Assembly: GCF_004803475.1 (NCBI RefSeq)
Contig: NZ_SRKY01000002.1
Coordinates: 718,855-782,854, forward strand
DNA from: Aliishimia ponticola
GTDB taxonomy: Bacteria; Pseudomonadota; Alphaproteobacteria; Rhodobacterales; Rhodobacteraceae
Length of the DNA stretch: 64,000 nucleotides
Reading direction: 5' to 3'
The position numbers and the translations under genes are program-made. Positions 51,421 to 60,910 of the stretch are shown here, in pieces. Within the stretch, counting starts at the first letter, position 1. Every line of letters begins with the position of its first letter. The notes below the pieces were generated by a model. The model did no database searches, had not been told where the DNA came from, and saw nothing but the letters and a program-made list of their open reading frames with translations.

Positions 51421-53055
51421 TTGGCCGATAGCAGCTATTCCAGCTTTGCCCGTAACTTGTCCGCGTCCCTTTCTATCCGTCCGGTAAGCGACAATCGCCC
51501 GGTCGGAGAGATGTTGCGAACCGAAATCCTGTCCGGGTTGACCGTGGCGCTTGCCCTTGTCCCCGAAGCCGTCGCCTTTGCCTTCGTGGCCGGGGTTCAC
51601 CCGCTGGTCGGGCTGTATGCGGCGTTTCTTGTGGGGCTGATCACAGCGCTGATCGGCGGCCGTCCGGGCATGATCTCGGGCGCGACGGGCGCGTTGGCCG
51701 TCGTCATGGTGGCTTTGGTGGCGGAACACGGGGTCGAATACCTGTTCGCCACCGTGGTGCTGATGGGGATCATGCAAATCCTTGCGGGTGTGTTCAAGCT
51801 GGGCAAGTTCATCCGGCTGGTGCCACATGCGGTGATGCTGGGCTTTGTGAACGGGCTGGCGATCGTGATTTTCCTGGCGCAATTGACGCAGTTTCAGGTG
51901 CCGGGCAGCGCCGAGGCGTCGGGCCACGGCATGTCGGGCGGCGAATGGTTGAGCGGCTGGCCGCTGTATCTGATGCTGGCTCTGGTCGCGTTGACCATGC
52001 TGATTATCTGGGCCACGCCCAAGATCACCAGCGCGTTTCCGGCACCGCTGGCGGGTATTCTGATCGTGGCGCTGATCGTGATCGGTTTCAATCTGGACGT
52101 TCCGCGCGTGGGCGACATGGCGTCCATCGAAGGTGGTCTGCCGCCGTTCCATATCCCGTCCGTGCCGCTGAATTTCGACACGCTTGAGATCATCTTCCCC
52201 TATGCGCTGGTACTGGCGGCGATCGGCCTGATCGAAAGCCTGCTGACACTGAACCTTGTGAACCAGATGACGGACCAGCGTGGCGGGGCGAGCCAGGAGT
52301 GCATCGCGCAGGGGATTTCCAACACCGTGACCGGTTTTTTCGGCGGCATGGGTGGCTGTGCGATGATCGGACAATCCATGATCAACGTGAAATCGGGCGG
52401 GCGCACGCGCATCGCCGGGATCGCGGCGGCGCTGTTCCTGCTGAGCTTCATCCTCTTCGCCAGCCCGCTGATCGAGCAGATTCCGCTGGCTGCGCTGGTG
52501 GGCGTGATGTTCATGGTCGTGATCGGCACATTCGCATGGAACACGTTCCGGATCATGCGCGTTTCGACCAAGTTCGCCAGCTTCGTGACGATCCTTGTGA
52601 CGGTTGTCACCGTGCTGGAAGACCTTGCCGTGGCGGTTGTCGTCGGCGTGATCGTTTCGGCGCTGCAATATGCGTGGGTCAATGCCCGCCGCATCCATGC
52701 GCGGGCCTACACGACGCCGGAAGGGGCGAAAGTGTATCAGGTGGACGGGCCGCTGTTCTTCGGCTCGGCGGAAGGCTTCCAAGAGATTTTCGACGTCAAA
52801 GGCGATCCGAAAAAGGTGTTCATCGATTTCGCGGAAAGCCGGGTTGCGGATCAATCCGCGCTCAACGCGATCGAGACACTGGCGGGGCGCTATGCGGAAG
52901 AGGGCAAGGAGCTGCACCTGCGGCACCTGAGCCGTGATTGCAAGGCGCTGCTAAGCAAGACCGGGCTGATCATCGACGAAGCCGATGATGATCCCGAATA
53001 TCAAATCGCGGCAGATTACGCGGTGCAGCGCGGCCTGTTCGGCGGCGGTCACTAA
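51421..53055 (+). CDS. SulP-family anion transporter with STAS domain (TTG start)
   Basis: A 544-aa inner-membrane transporter. About ten to twelve membrane segments precede a C-terminal cytoplasmic STAS domain (about residues 430-540, KVYQVDGPLFFGSAEGFQEIF). The SulP signature region LVPEAVAFAFVAGVHPLVGLYAAF lies near residue 45. Substrates in the family are sulfate, bicarbonate or dicarboxylates; none is assigned. TTG at 51421 is preferred because CAAGGAGCC lies nine bases upstream. The 298-bp spacer before it (51123-51420) shows no further gene. Confidence 0.92.
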   Translation: MADSSYSSFARNLSASLSIRPVSDNRPVGEMLRTEILSGLTVALALVPEAVAFAFVAGVHPLVGLYAAFLVGLITALIGGRPGMISGATGALAVVMVALVAEHGVEYLFATVVLMGIMQILAGVFKLGKFIRLVPHAVMLGFVNGLAIVIFLAQLTQFQVPGSAEASGHGMSGGEWLSGWPLYLMLALVALTMLIIWATPKITSAFPAPLAGILIVALIVIGFNLDVPRVGDMASIEGGLPPFHIPSVPLNFDTLEIIFPYALVLAAIGLIESLLTLNLVNQMTDQRGGASQECIAQGISNTVTGFFGGMGGCAMIGQSMINVKSGGRTRIAGIAAALFLLSFILFASPLIEQIPLAALVGVMFMVVIGTFAWNTFRIMRVSTKFASFVTILVTVVTVLEDLAVAVVVGVIVSALQYAWVNARRIHARAYTTPEGAKVYQVDGPLFFGSAEGFQEIFDVKGDPKKVFIDFAESRVADQSALNAIETLAGRYAEEGKELHLRHLSRDCKALLSKTGLIIDEADDDPEYQIAADYAVQRGLFGGGH

Positions 53056-53092
53056 GCGCACAAAGCGCCGTGCCCAGCGGACCCGGAATGGT

Positions 53093-53731
53093 TCAGGGCG
53101 CGGCGCGTTCCAATGCGGCCAGATCGCCTGCCATCAGCGCGGGCCGGGCTTTTGCCACGATTTCCGGCGGCCAGTCCCACCATGCCAGCTCCAAAAGCCG
53201 CGCGGCGGTCTTGGTATCGAACCTGTGGCGGATCACGGTGCCGGGATTGCCCGTGACAATCGCATAGGGCGGGACAGTGCCGCGCACGACCGCACCGGCG
53301 CCGATGATCGCGCCATGGCCGATATGCGCGCCGGGCAGGATCAGGGCCCCGTAACCGAACCAGATATCATGGCCGATGACGGTGTCGCGGGTATCCGGCT
53401 GGTAGCCCGCCAAGGTCGCGGGATCGAAGATCGGGAAGGGAAAACAGGTCAGGCCGTCCTGCGCGTGATTGGCCCCAGCGGTCAGAAAGCGCACAGCATG
53501 GGCGATCTGGCAGTATTTCCCGATATGCAGATGCTCTGTGCCGCCCGGAAAGAGATAGGGCGCAAGCTGGCTGGCCCAGTCGGAGGGCGGGGCGAAATCC
53601 GAGGCATAGGTGAAATCGCCCACATGGAAATTCGGGTGGTCGATCACGCGCGACAGAAAGACGGTGCCCGGATGCACCGTGCCGTCCGGAAGGGTGACGG
53701 GATGGGTGCGGGCCGGGTCGGGGAAGATCAT
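53093..53731 (-). CDS. CatB-related O-acetyltransferase
   Basis: A 212-aa hexapeptide-repeat acetyltransferase of the Vat/Xat/CatB group. The left-handed beta-helix is visible as IGKYCQIAHAVRFLTAGANH, VIGHDIWFGYGALILPGAHIGHGAIIGAGAVVRGTVPPYAIVTGNPG, followed by the C-terminal helix WWDWPPEIV. His in AGANH is the likely catalytic base. Members acetylate chloramphenicol, streptogramins or sugars of surface polysaccharides; the true substrate cannot be given. It is convergent with sulP and close to the flavin reductase gene. Confidence 0.88.
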   Translation of the reverse strand: MIFPDPARTHPVTLPDGTVHPGTVFLSRVIDHPNFHVGDFTYASDFAPPSDWASQLAPYLFPGGTEHLHIGKYCQIAHAVRFLTAGANHAQDGLTCFPFPIFDPATLAGYQPDTRDTVIGHDIWFGYGALILPGAHIGHGAIIGAGAVVRGTVPPYAIVTGNPGTVIRHRFDTKTAARLLELAWWDWPPEIVAKARPALMAGDLAALERAAP

Positions 53732-53824
53732 GGCAAGCTCCGCCGGAGCGGCGCTCCTGCACGGCTATGTGCCGCGCAGATCGCCCCGCCCGCCGTCCCG
53801 CAGAAGGGCAGCGCGAGCGCCGCG

Positions 53825-54430
53825 TCAGTCATCGGGGCGTTCAAGTTCGAACACATCGCGCACCACCGTGTAATCGCGATAGCCAAGCCGTGAGAGCGGC
53901 TGGAACCGGGTCACGTCGAAGCGGCCATCGTTCAGGCAATCGTCGCGCATATGCACGCCGGTCACTTCCCCGAACACGACATAGTTGGTTTCTCCCTCGA
54001 TCTTGACGATCTGCGTCATCCGGCATTCCAGCGCGGCGGGAACGCCATCCACCCTTGGGCAATCTATCGTCTCGCATTGCGCAGCGGTCAGCCCGGCTTC
54101 AGCGAATTCGTCCGTGCCCGCCGGGAAGGTGGCAGAGGTGACGTTCATCGCGTTCTGTGCGGCGGCTTCGACGATATTCACGCAGAACACGCCGGTTGCG
54201 CGGATATTGGCAACGCTGTCCTTGGTGCCATCCTGATCGTCCTTGGCGCTGGTGGACGCGAACATCACCTGCGGCGGGACATAGGCAACCGCGTTGAAGA
54301 AAGAGTAGGGCGCCAGATTGGCGATCCCATCTGCGCCTTTCGTCGAAATCCAGCCGATCGGGCGCGGTGTGACGATGGCGTTGAACGGGTTGTGGGGCAG
54401 ACCGTGACCGTCTGCGGGACGATAGAACAT
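53825..54430 (-). CDS. Flavin reductase family protein
   Basis: A 201-aa FMN-binding split-barrel protein. The motif NAIVTPRPIGWISTKGADGIANLAPYSFFNAVAYVPPQVMFAS is typical of the DIM6/NTAB flavin reductase group, as is VFGEVTGVHMRD near the C-terminus. Such proteins reduce free flavin or hold FMN for a partner oxygenase; no partner is adjacent. The ATG at 54430 has CGGAGGTCTC upstream; a slightly longer frame starting at 54454 lacks a site. It is divergent from the GNAT gene. Confidence 0.88.
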   Translation of the reverse strand: MFYRPADGHGLPHNPFNAIVTPRPIGWISTKGADGIANLAPYSFFNAVAYVPPQVMFASTSAKDDQDGTKDSVANIRATGVFCVNIVEAAAQNAMNVTSATFPAGTDEFAEAGLTAAQCETIDCPRVDGVPAALECRMTQIVKIEGETNYVVFGEVTGVHMRDDCLNDGRFDVTRFQPLSRLGYRDYTVVRDVFELERPDD

Positions 54431-54466
54431 GAGACCTCCGTATCGGTTTGGCAAACCCGTACCCTC

Positions 54467-54991
54467 ATGCTAGGCCGAATGCCAGTCCGGGAAGCAGGGG
54501 CGGGGCAGGTGTATCAGTTCACGCAGGAGGCAGCGCACGACCTTTGGGAGGTCGAAGCTCTCTATGACCTGTGCTTTGCGCCGGGTCGCGAGGCGCTGAG
54601 TTCCTACCGGCTGCGCGATGGAATCGACCCGGTGCCGGAGCTGTGCGTGACCGCCCGGGACGAACTTGGGATTCTGTCCGGTGCTATCCGCTATTGGCCC
54701 GTCCATGTGGGCCGCGCGCCTGCCTTGTTGCTGGGGCCGGTAGCGGTACACCCGACGCGTCAGGGCGAGGGGCTGGGCGGGCAGTTGATTCATGACACGC
54801 TTGCGCGCGCGCAAGGTTGGGACCGCGTGCTTTTGGTTGGGGATGCGCCTTACTACCAGCGGTTCGGATTCGAGAAGCTCTCGGGCGTGCGCATGCCGCC
54901 GCCGACCAACCCGGCGCGGGTGTTGGGGCGATCGCTGACGCCGGGCGCGTGGAATGGGGTTTCGGGCAAGGTCTCGCGCTGGAAGGGTTGA
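54467..54991 (+). CDS. GNAT-family N-acetyltransferase (YhbS-like)
   Basis: A 174-aa acetyltransferase. The core reads LLLGPVAVHPTRQGEGLGGQLIHDTLARAQ, with acetyl-CoA motif A (R/Q-x-x-G-x-G/A), followed by VLLVGDAPYYQRFGFEKL. The YhbS/PA-like group acts on small molecules or proteins; the substrate is unknown. Two in-frame ATGs (54467 and 54479) are close together and neither has a clear ribosome-binding site, so the start is uncertain by four residues. The EcsC gene follows after about 30 bp on the same strand. Confidence 0.85.
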   Translation: MLGRMPVREAGAGQVYQFTQEAAHDLWEVEALYDLCFAPGREALSSYRLRDGIDPVPELCVTARDELGILSGAIRYWPVHVGRAPALLLGPVAVHPTRQGEGLGGQLIHDTLARAQGWDRVLLVGDAPYYQRFGFEKLSGVRMPPPTNPARVLGRSLTPGAWNGVSGKVSRWKG

Positions 54992-55022
54992 AACCCGCCG
55001 GTTTCGAGACAACCTTTTGACC

Positions 55023-55787
55023 ATGAACACACAGCATATCGAATTGCCCGCCCCGGTTTTGGCCAAGATCCGCAATCTGGCGACGCGGCACCGAAACGCT
55101 TCGGGCGTGGGGATCACGGTGATCAATGCGCTGGGCGGTCAGGCCGAATCCTGGCTGGGGCGTCTGCCGGGGCCGGTTCGCATCGGGCTGGATGGCGCGA
55201 CACGCAGCGCCCTTGTGCAGGCCTCCAAGGCGGCTCATGTCAGCCGGGGCGCGGTTCCCGATCAGCCCGGATGGGTGAACACGGCGGTTGGCGCGGCCAT
55301 GGGGGCGGCTGGCGGAATCGGCGGGACGGCCACCGCCCTGGCCGAGCTTCCCGTGACGGTGACATTGCTGATGCGCATCATTCAGGGCGTCGCGGCGGAA
55401 TATGATTTCGACCCGGCGGAGGAGAGCGTCCAGTTCGACTGTCTGACCGTCTTCGCCTCTGCGGGTCCGCTCGATCAGGATGACGGGGCGGAAACGGCGT
55501 TTATCTCCGCCCGGCTGGCGCTGAACGGGGCGGCGTTACAAAAGGTGCTGGCGGCGGTCTCGCCGAAGCTCGCCGGGGCGCTGGGCCAGAAGCTGGCGGC
55601 GCAAGCGGTGCCGATCCTTGGGGCGGCGGCAGGGGCGGCGATCAACTTCGCCTATACCGGATATTACCGTGAAATGGCGCATGTGCAGTTCGGGTTGCGC
55701 AAGCTTTCCGTGGATACGGGGATCAATGAGCACGCCCTGCTGCGCGCATTGCAGAAAGAGCTGACCGGGCCGGACGTTCAGTCCTGA
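55023..55787 (+). CDS. EcsC family protein
   Basis: A 254-aa protein matching the EcsC family: an amphipathic central region rich in Gly/Ala (NTAVGAAMGAAGGIGGTATALAELPVTVTLLMRIIQGVAAEYDFDP) and a second hydrophobic stretch near the C-terminus (AAQAVPILGAAAGAAINFAYTGYYREMAHVQFGLRKL). The function of EcsC proteins is poorly known; in Bacillus EcsC accompanies an ABC transporter. Here the gene follows a GNAT and overlaps the 3' end of modC by 10 bp in convergent orientation, which is probably incidental. Confidence 0.8.
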   Translation: MNTQHIELPAPVLAKIRNLATRHRNASGVGITVINALGGQAESWLGRLPGPVRIGLDGATRSALVQASKAAHVSRGAVPDQPGWVNTAVGAAMGAAGGIGGTATALAELPVTVTLLMRIIQGVAAEYDFDPAEESVQFDCLTVFASAGPLDQDDGAETAFISARLALNGAALQKVLAAVSPKLAGALGQKLAAQAVPILGAAAGAAINFAYTGYYREMAHVQFGLRKLSVDTGINEHALLRALQKELTGPDVQS

Positions 55788-56866
55788 CCCAACCGCATCA
55801 TGGCAGAGCGTGCCACGGATGTGGATTTGACGATGGCATAGACCGCCTGACCGGGGGCAAGCGCCAAATCCGCGACGGATCGGTCGGTCACACGGGCCAG
55901 CAGGCGCTGGCCTTCCAGTTGCAGCACGACGGCCGTGCCCGGACCCCGCCCGGTTTGGAGCGCGTCGATCGTGGTGTACAGGATGTTGCGGGCCGACAAC
56001 CCCTCGGGCCGGGTCCGCGACAGGATCACATCGCGGGCGAGAATGCGCAGGCGCAACTGTTCGCCCGGCGCGGCATCTACCCCCGGAAGTTCCATGAATT
56101 GTCCCCCGACGGACAGGCGCGTAAGGCCATCTGCGCCGTGATCGGCCACGACCGCATGGAGGATCGCCCCCGCCTCGCGCACGCCCAGCAGGGGCATTGC
56201 GGCAGGATCGGACAGCACGTCGAAGACGGGTCCGTGCAGGGTGATCCGCCCGTTCTGCAGCAGCGCCACATGGTCCGCCAGCCGGGCGATCTCATCCACC
56301 GCATGGGTGACATACAGGATCGGGATGCCCGCCTGTGATTTCACCCGATCAAGATAGGGCAGGATGTCCTCTTTCCGGGGGCCGTCCAGCGCTGCCAGCG
56401 GCTCATCCATCAGCAGCATCTGCGGTGCGCATAGCAGCGCGCGGGCGAGCGCGACGCGCTGGGTCTCTCCGCCCGACAGGGTGCGCGGACGACGATTGAG
56501 CAGCGGCGCGAGGGCGAGTAGGTCAATCAGTGTGTCCTCGTCCAATGGCGGCGCGTCGGCGCTGTAGGGCGCGCCAAAGCGGAGGTTCTCGCGCACGGTC
56601 AGATGGGGGAACAGTCGCCCATCCTGAAAGACATACCCCATGCGCCGCCGCTCTGGCGGTAACCACACCCGGTCATCGAACAGCACCCGGTCGCCAAGTG
56701 TCATGCGGCCATGGTCCGGGCGAAAAAGCCCGGCAACTGCGTTGATAATGCTTGTTTTGCCCGCCCCGGAGGGGCCGAAAAGAGCAGTGACGCCGGGACC
56801 GCCCTGCAAGGCGATATCCAGGGTCAGGTCGGGCAAGGCGTGGCGCAGGCGCAGGTCAAACTGCAT
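55778..56866 (-). CDS. modC: Molybdate ABC transporter ATP-binding protein ModC
   Basis: A 362-aa ABC ATPase. Walker A is GPSGAGKT, the signature is LSGGETQRVALARALL, and Walker B is MLLMDEPLAALD. The C-terminal part (about 290-362) is a TOBE/Mop molybdate-binding domain, distinguishing ModC from other importers. It energises molybdate uptake through ModB. It overlaps the end of modB by 11 bp and belongs to the modA-modB-modC operon. Confidence 0.95.
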   Translation of the reverse strand: MQFDLRLRHALPDLTLDIALQGGPGVTALFGPSGAGKTSIINAVAGLFRPDHGRMTLGDRVLFDDRVWLPPERRRMGYVFQDGRLFPHLTVRENLRFGAPYSADAPPLDEDTLIDLLALAPLLNRRPRTLSGGETQRVALARALLCAPQMLLMDEPLAALDGPRKEDILPYLDRVKSQAGIPILYVTHAVDEIARLADHVALLQNGRITLHGPVFDVLSDPAAMPLLGVREAGAILHAVVADHGADGLTRLSVGGQFMELPGVDAAPGEQLRLRILARDVILSRTRPEGLSARNILYTTIDALQTGRGPGTAVVLQLEGQRLLARVTDRSVADLALAPGQAVYAIVKSTSVARSAMMRLGQD

Positions 56867-57557
56867 CGCGTCCTCCGATCCGGCGGGCCAGTCGCCGCGC
56901 CAACCATTCGGACAGCAGCACGGCCCCTACCGATATCGCGACGGCCCATAGGACGAGGGTCGCCGCTGGTCCCTCTTGCCCCGGGATTTGCAGCAAGGCG
57001 TAGATGGCAGAGGGCAGGGTTTGAGTCTCGCCCGGGATATTCGCGACGAAAGTGATGGTTGCGCCGAATTCGCCCATTGCCTTGGCAAATCCCATGACCG
57101 CGCCCGCAAGCACGCCGGGCAGGGCAAGGGGCAGGGTGATGCGGGTGAACACCGCCCAGCGAGGTGTGCCAAGGGTCGCGGCGGCCTGTTCCAGCCTTGG
57201 GTCCACAGCCTCCAGCGCAAGGCGGATGGCGCGGACCATCAGGGGCAGGCCCATGATCGCGGCGGCGAGCGCGGCGCCAGTCCAGCGGAAAGCAAAGGTC
57301 AGGCCCAGCGTGGCCTCGAAAAACTGGCCAAGTGGGCCGTTTCGTCCAAATGCCACCAGCAACAAATAGCCCGTGACCACCGGCGGCAGGACAAGGGGCA
57401 AATGCACCAATGCCGACAGGACGGCCTTGCCCGGAAACTCGCGCCGCGCCAGCAGCCATGCCAGCCACAGCGCAACCGGCAGGGCACACAGCGTCGCGAC
57501 GAAGGCCACGCGCAAGGACAGCAACAGCGCTTCCCATCCGGCCGGATCCAGCATCAT
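56856..57557 (-). CDS. modB: Molybdate ABC transporter permease ModB
   Basis: A 233-aa permease with about five to six membrane segments and the BPD transporter loop ATLGTPRWAVFTRITLPLALPGVLAGAVMGFAKAMGEFGATITF, which includes the EAA-type coupling motif and the ModB-specific MGEFGAT. It forms the membrane channel for molybdate. The start overlaps the modA stop (ATGA), with an alternative ATG one codon later. The stop lies 11 bp inside modC. Confidence 0.95.
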   Translation of the reverse strand: MMLDPAGWEALLLSLRVAFVATLCALPVALWLAWLLARREFPGKAVLSALVHLPLVLPPVVTGYLLLVAFGRNGPLGQFFEATLGLTFAFRWTGAALAAAIMGLPLMVRAIRLALEAVDPRLEQAAATLGTPRWAVFTRITLPLALPGVLAGAVMGFAKAMGEFGATITFVANIPGETQTLPSAIYALLQIPGQEGPAATLVLWAVAISVGAVLLSEWLARRLARRIGGRDAV

Positions 57558-58300
57558 GGCGCTGTCTCGAAGCCGAAGCGCCGGAAAACCTCAAGCGCTT
57601 CAGGGGTTTGCAGGGCCGCGATCAGCGCGTCGCCCTTGGGCGTCAGCGCGGCCAGCGCGTAGCGGATGCGCGGCTGATCTTCGGGTGGGATGTGCCAGAC
57701 GGGCGATGCGGCTTGCGGCGCGGCCACGAGGTCAGAGGCATAGACAATGGCCAGCGGCACCTCTGCCCGCGCAACGAGGGCGAGGGCGGCGCGGACATTG
57801 TCTGTCTCTGCCAACCGCGGGCGAAGCGCATCCCAAAGCCCCTTCCGCGACAGCCAGTCCTGGGCATATTGCCCCGCCGGAACGGATCGATGTTCGCCCA
57901 TGGCAAGCCGCCCCTCCGGCCCAAGCCGGTCCAGCAGCGCGGTGCGGGTAAGCCCCGGCAGCGGCGGGGCGCCGGGCGGGCCGACCAGCACAAGGCGATT
58001 GGCGATTGGCGCGCTGCGGGTGCCCGCGCGCAGATGTCCACGGGAGTCCAGCCAGTCCATCCATACAGGGTTGGCAAGCATCACCGCGTCGCCGGGCGCA
58101 CCATTGTCGATCTGCCGGGCAATCGCGCCGCTGCCACCAAGCGAAACGCGCACATCGTCCTCTTTCAGAATCTCGGCCAGGGCATCGCCAAGCGACGCGG
58201 CGGCAAAAAGCGTGCGCGCAGGTTCACTGGCCGCGAAAGATGCAGCCAGCGCCCACATCAGGCAGGCAAGGAAAAACCGTGTCGGCAAAGCCCGTAACAT
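57554..58300 (-). CDS. modA: Molybdate ABC transporter substrate-binding protein ModA
   Basis: A 248-aa periplasmic binding protein. A signal peptide (about residues 1-25) precedes TLFAAASLGDALAEIL, the standard ModA opening with the serine ligand region, then VSLGGSGAIARQIDNGAPGDAVMLAN and IVYASDLVA. It captures molybdate or tungstate for ModBC. The ATG at 58300 gives a good signal peptide; a GTG nine codons upstream is another option. No clear ModE operator was recognised in the 169-bp divergent spacer to the DUF1178 gene. Confidence 0.92.
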   Translation of the reverse strand: MLRALPTRFFLACLMWALAASFAASEPARTLFAAASLGDALAEILKEDDVRVSLGGSGAIARQIDNGAPGDAVMLANPVWMDWLDSRGHLRAGTRSAPIANRLVLVGPPGAPPLPGLTRTALLDRLGPEGRLAMGEHRSVPAGQYAQDWLSRKGLWDALRPRLAETDNVRAALALVARAEVPLAIVYASDLVAAPQAASPVWHIPPEDQPRIRYALAALTPKGDALIAALQTPEALEVFRRFGFETAP

Positions 58301-58469
58301 GACCGTCGAGGTAGCCCGAGCTTTCACATCAGGGCAAGCTGCAATTGGTCGGGGTTGCGGTTTCGCAGCGGGGCTGCACCACGCGGCGGCGCAGAACTGG
58401 ACGCAGGTTCGGCTTGATCGCCACGTATGATTGACTAAGTGTTAAAGCGTGAACAGGTAGAGTGCTGAC

Positions 58470-58925
58470 ATGATACAGTACAGTTTGAAATGTGCGAGCG
58501 GCCACAGTTTTGAAAGCTGGTTCAAGTCGTCTGACGCCTATGACTCGCTGAAAGCGGCGGGGCATGTATCTTGCGCCGTATGCGGATCGATCGAGGTCGA
58601 GAAAGGCATCATGGCGCCGCATGTTGGAACCAGCCGGACGAAACAGCCGGACGTGCCGCAAAGGGCGGCGGAACCCACGCAATCCGTGGCGAAAGTGCCC
58701 GAAGCGCAGATGCGCCAGCTGCTGGCAGAGATGAAGCGGCAGGTCGAAGCGAATTCCGACTATGTGGGCAAGAATTTCGTCAAGGAAGCGCGGGCGATGC
58801 ATCTGGGTGACGCGCCCGAGCGTGCGATCTATGGTGAGGCGAAACCTGCGGAAGCAAAGGCGCTGATCGATGAGGGCGTGCCTGTGATGCCGCTTCCCTT
58901 TACTCCGACACGAAAGACGAATTGA
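58470..58925 (+). CDS. DUF1178 family protein
   Basis: A 151-aa protein of the DUF1178 family, small and soluble. The N-terminus MIQYSLKCASGHSFESWFKSSDAYDSLKAAGHVSC has paired Cys-x(n)-Cys elements (KCASGH, CAVCG) resembling a zinc ribbon. The C-terminal half includes MKRQVEANSDYVGKNFVKEARAMHLGDAPERAIYGEA, the conserved family block. The function is unknown. It precedes the SDR gene by 3 bp, so the two are co-transcribed. Confidence 0.88.
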   Translation: MIQYSLKCASGHSFESWFKSSDAYDSLKAAGHVSCAVCGSIEVEKGIMAPHVGTSRTKQPDVPQRAAEPTQSVAKVPEAQMRQLLAEMKRQVEANSDYVGKNFVKEARAMHLGDAPERAIYGEAKPAEAKALIDEGVPVMPLPFTPTRKTN

Positions 58926-58928
58926 AAA

Positions 58929-59573
58929 ATGACAGTTGTGATTACCGGTGCGAACCGTGGCATCGGCGAAGCGCTTGCGCGTGACTATCGTGCGGCGGGC
59001 GCGCATGTCCTTGGCACCAGCCGCGGCCCCGATACGGAAGTGTCGCTGGATGTGACCCGGCCCGAAGAGTTCTCTGTGCTGAAAGAGGGGCTGGCCGGTA
59101 AGCCGGTCGATCTGCTGATCTGCAATGCGGGGGTCTATCTGGACAAGGGGCACGACATTGCCACCGGGTACGATGCCGATTTGTGGGCGCAGACATTCGC
59201 GGTCAATGTGACGGGCGTTTTCCTGACAATCCAGACGCTTAAGGACAATCTGCGCGCGGCCGAAACGCCAAAGATCGCGATTATTTCCAGCCAGATGGCC
59301 TCTCAGACCAAGGCGCCGGGCGGCAGCTATATCTACCGCGCATCAAAAGCCGCTGCGCTGAATCTGGGCCGTAACCTTGCGGTCGATCTCAAGCCCGAAG
59401 GCATCGCCGTGGGCATCTATCATCCGGGCTGGGTGCGCACCGATATGGGCGGCGGCACGGCGGAGATTTCGGTGGATGAAGCCGCGTCGGGGCTCAAGGC
59501 CCGCTTTGACGAGCTTGATCTGCAAAGCACCGGCTGTTTCCGAACCTGGGACGGCCGCGACCACCCTTTGTGA
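58929..59573 (+). CDS. Short-chain dehydrogenase/reductase
   Basis: A 214-aa Rossmann-fold oxidoreductase. The nucleotide-binding motif is TGANRGIGEALARDY; NAGV marks the beta-4 strand, and the catalytic tetrad is seen as SSQMAS and YRASKAA (Tyr and Lys). The length is at the short end for the family, close to the C-factor/CsgA group. The substrate is unknown. lysC follows 95 bp later. Confidence 0.9.
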   Translation: MTVVITGANRGIGEALARDYRAAGAHVLGTSRGPDTEVSLDVTRPEEFSVLKEGLAGKPVDLLICNAGVYLDKGHDIATGYDADLWAQTFAVNVTGVFLTIQTLKDNLRAAETPKIAIISSQMASQTKAPGGSYIYRASKAAALNLGRNLAVDLKPEGIAVGIYHPGWVRTDMGGGTAEISVDEAASGLKARFDELDLQSTGCFRTWDGRDHPL

Positions 59574-59668
59574 TCCCGATTTTCACGTCGCCCCTTGCGT
59601 GGCAGGCTTGCGCCTAGGGCGGGGGGCGCGTAAACGGCTGCGAAGTTTTCGTGAGGCCGGGATAAACC

Positions 59669-60910
59669 ATGCCCATCTTGGTGATGAAATTCGGCGGGAC
59701 ATCCGTCGCGAACTTGGACCGGATCGCCCGCGTTGCCAAACGTGTCGGCGTGGAAGTGGCGAATGGCTATGACGTGATCGTCATCGTCTCTGCCATGTCG
59801 GGCAAGACCAATGAATTGGTCGGCTGGGTCAACGAGACATCCAAGCTGTATGACGCGCGCGAATACGACGCCGTTGTCTCCTCGGGGGAGAACGTCACCG
59901 CCGGGTTGATGGCGCTGCGCCTTCAGGAAATGGGCATTCCGGCGCGCTCTTGGCAAGGCTGGCAAGTGCCGCTGCTGACAAGTTCCGCCCATGGATCGGC
60001 GCGGATCAACGAGATTCCCACCGACAACATCAACGCGAAATTCGGCGAAGGGATGCGCGTGGCTGTTGTCGCGGGCTTCCAGGGGATCAGCCCGGAGGGC
60101 CGTATCACCACACTGGGCCGGGGCGGCAGCGACACCACAGCCGTGGCCTTTGCCGCCGCGTTCGGCGCGGAGCGCTGCGATATCTATACCGATGTGGATG
60201 GCGTCTACACCACCGACCCGCGGATCGAATCGAAAGCGCGCAAGCTGGACAAGATTTCCTTTGAGGAAATGCTGGAATTGGCCTCTTTGGGGGCGAAAGT
60301 GCTGCAAACGCGCTCTGTCGAGCTGGCGATGCGGTATAACGTGAAGCTGCGGGTGCTCTCCAGCTTTGAAGACGAGATGAACGACCAGGCGGGCACATTG
60401 GTCTGTGCGGAGGATGAGATCGTGGAAAATAACGTTGTGGCCGGTGTGGCCTATAGCCGGGACGAAGCGAAGATGACGCTGGTAAGCGTTGCCGACCGTC
60501 CGGGCATTGCGGCGCTGATCTTTGGCGCTTTGTCCGAGGCTGGCGTTCTTGTGGACATGATCGTGCAGAACATCTCGGAAGAGGGGCGCACGGATATGAC
60601 GTTCTCTTGCCCCACCGATCAGGTGGCCCGCGCTGAAAAGGCGATGGAGCAGGCCAAGTCGGACGGTGTTCTGAACTTTGCCGAAATCATCGCAGATACG
60701 GACGTGGCGAAAGTATCGGTTGTGGGTATCGGGATGCGGTCGCACACCGGGGTTGCGGCGAAGATGTTCCAGTGCCTGAGCCAAGAAGGCATTAACATTC
60801 AGGTCATTACCACGTCGGAGATCAAGATTTCCGTCCTGATTGACCGCAAGTACATGGAATTGGCCGTGCAAGCGCTGCACGATGCGTTCGAATTGGACAA
60901 GGCGGCCTGA
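59669..60910 (+). CDS. lysC: Aspartate kinase
   Basis: A 413-aa aspartokinase committing aspartate to the Lys/Met/Thr pathway. The kinase domain starts MPILVMKFGGTSVANLDRI and includes GRGGSDTTAVAFAAAFGAERCDIYTDVDGVYTTDPR; two ACT domains (about 260-413) carry the allosteric sites. The size fits the alpha-subunit-type Asp kinase of alphaproteobacteria. The ribosome-binding site is a somewhat distant GAGG. thrC in this window uses the same pathway but lies 15 kb away. ptsP follows after 227 bp with no gene between. Confidence 0.97.
   Translation: MPILVMKFGGTSVANLDRIARVAKRVGVEVANGYDVIVIVSAMSGKTNELVGWVNETSKLYDAREYDAVVSSGENVTAGLMALRLQEMGIPARSWQGWQVPLLTSSAHGSARINEIPTDNINAKFGEGMRVAVVAGFQGISPEGRITTLGRGGSDTTAVAFAAAFGAERCDIYTDVDGVYTTDPRIESKARKLDKISFEEMLELASLGAKVLQTRSVELAMRYNVKLRVLSSFEDEMNDQAGTLVCAEDEIVENNVVAGVAYSRDEAKMTLVSVADRPGIAALIFGALSEAGVLVDMIVQNISEEGRTDMTFSCPTDQVARAEKAMEQAKSDGVLNFAEIIADTDVAKVSVVGIGMRSHTGVAAKMFQCLSQEGINIQVITTSEIKISVLIDRKYMELAVQALHDAFELDKAA

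Noticed and set aside
55778-55787. EcsC-modC overlap as a functional link
   Set aside because: A 10-bp convergent overlap is common in compact genomes and implies no shared role.
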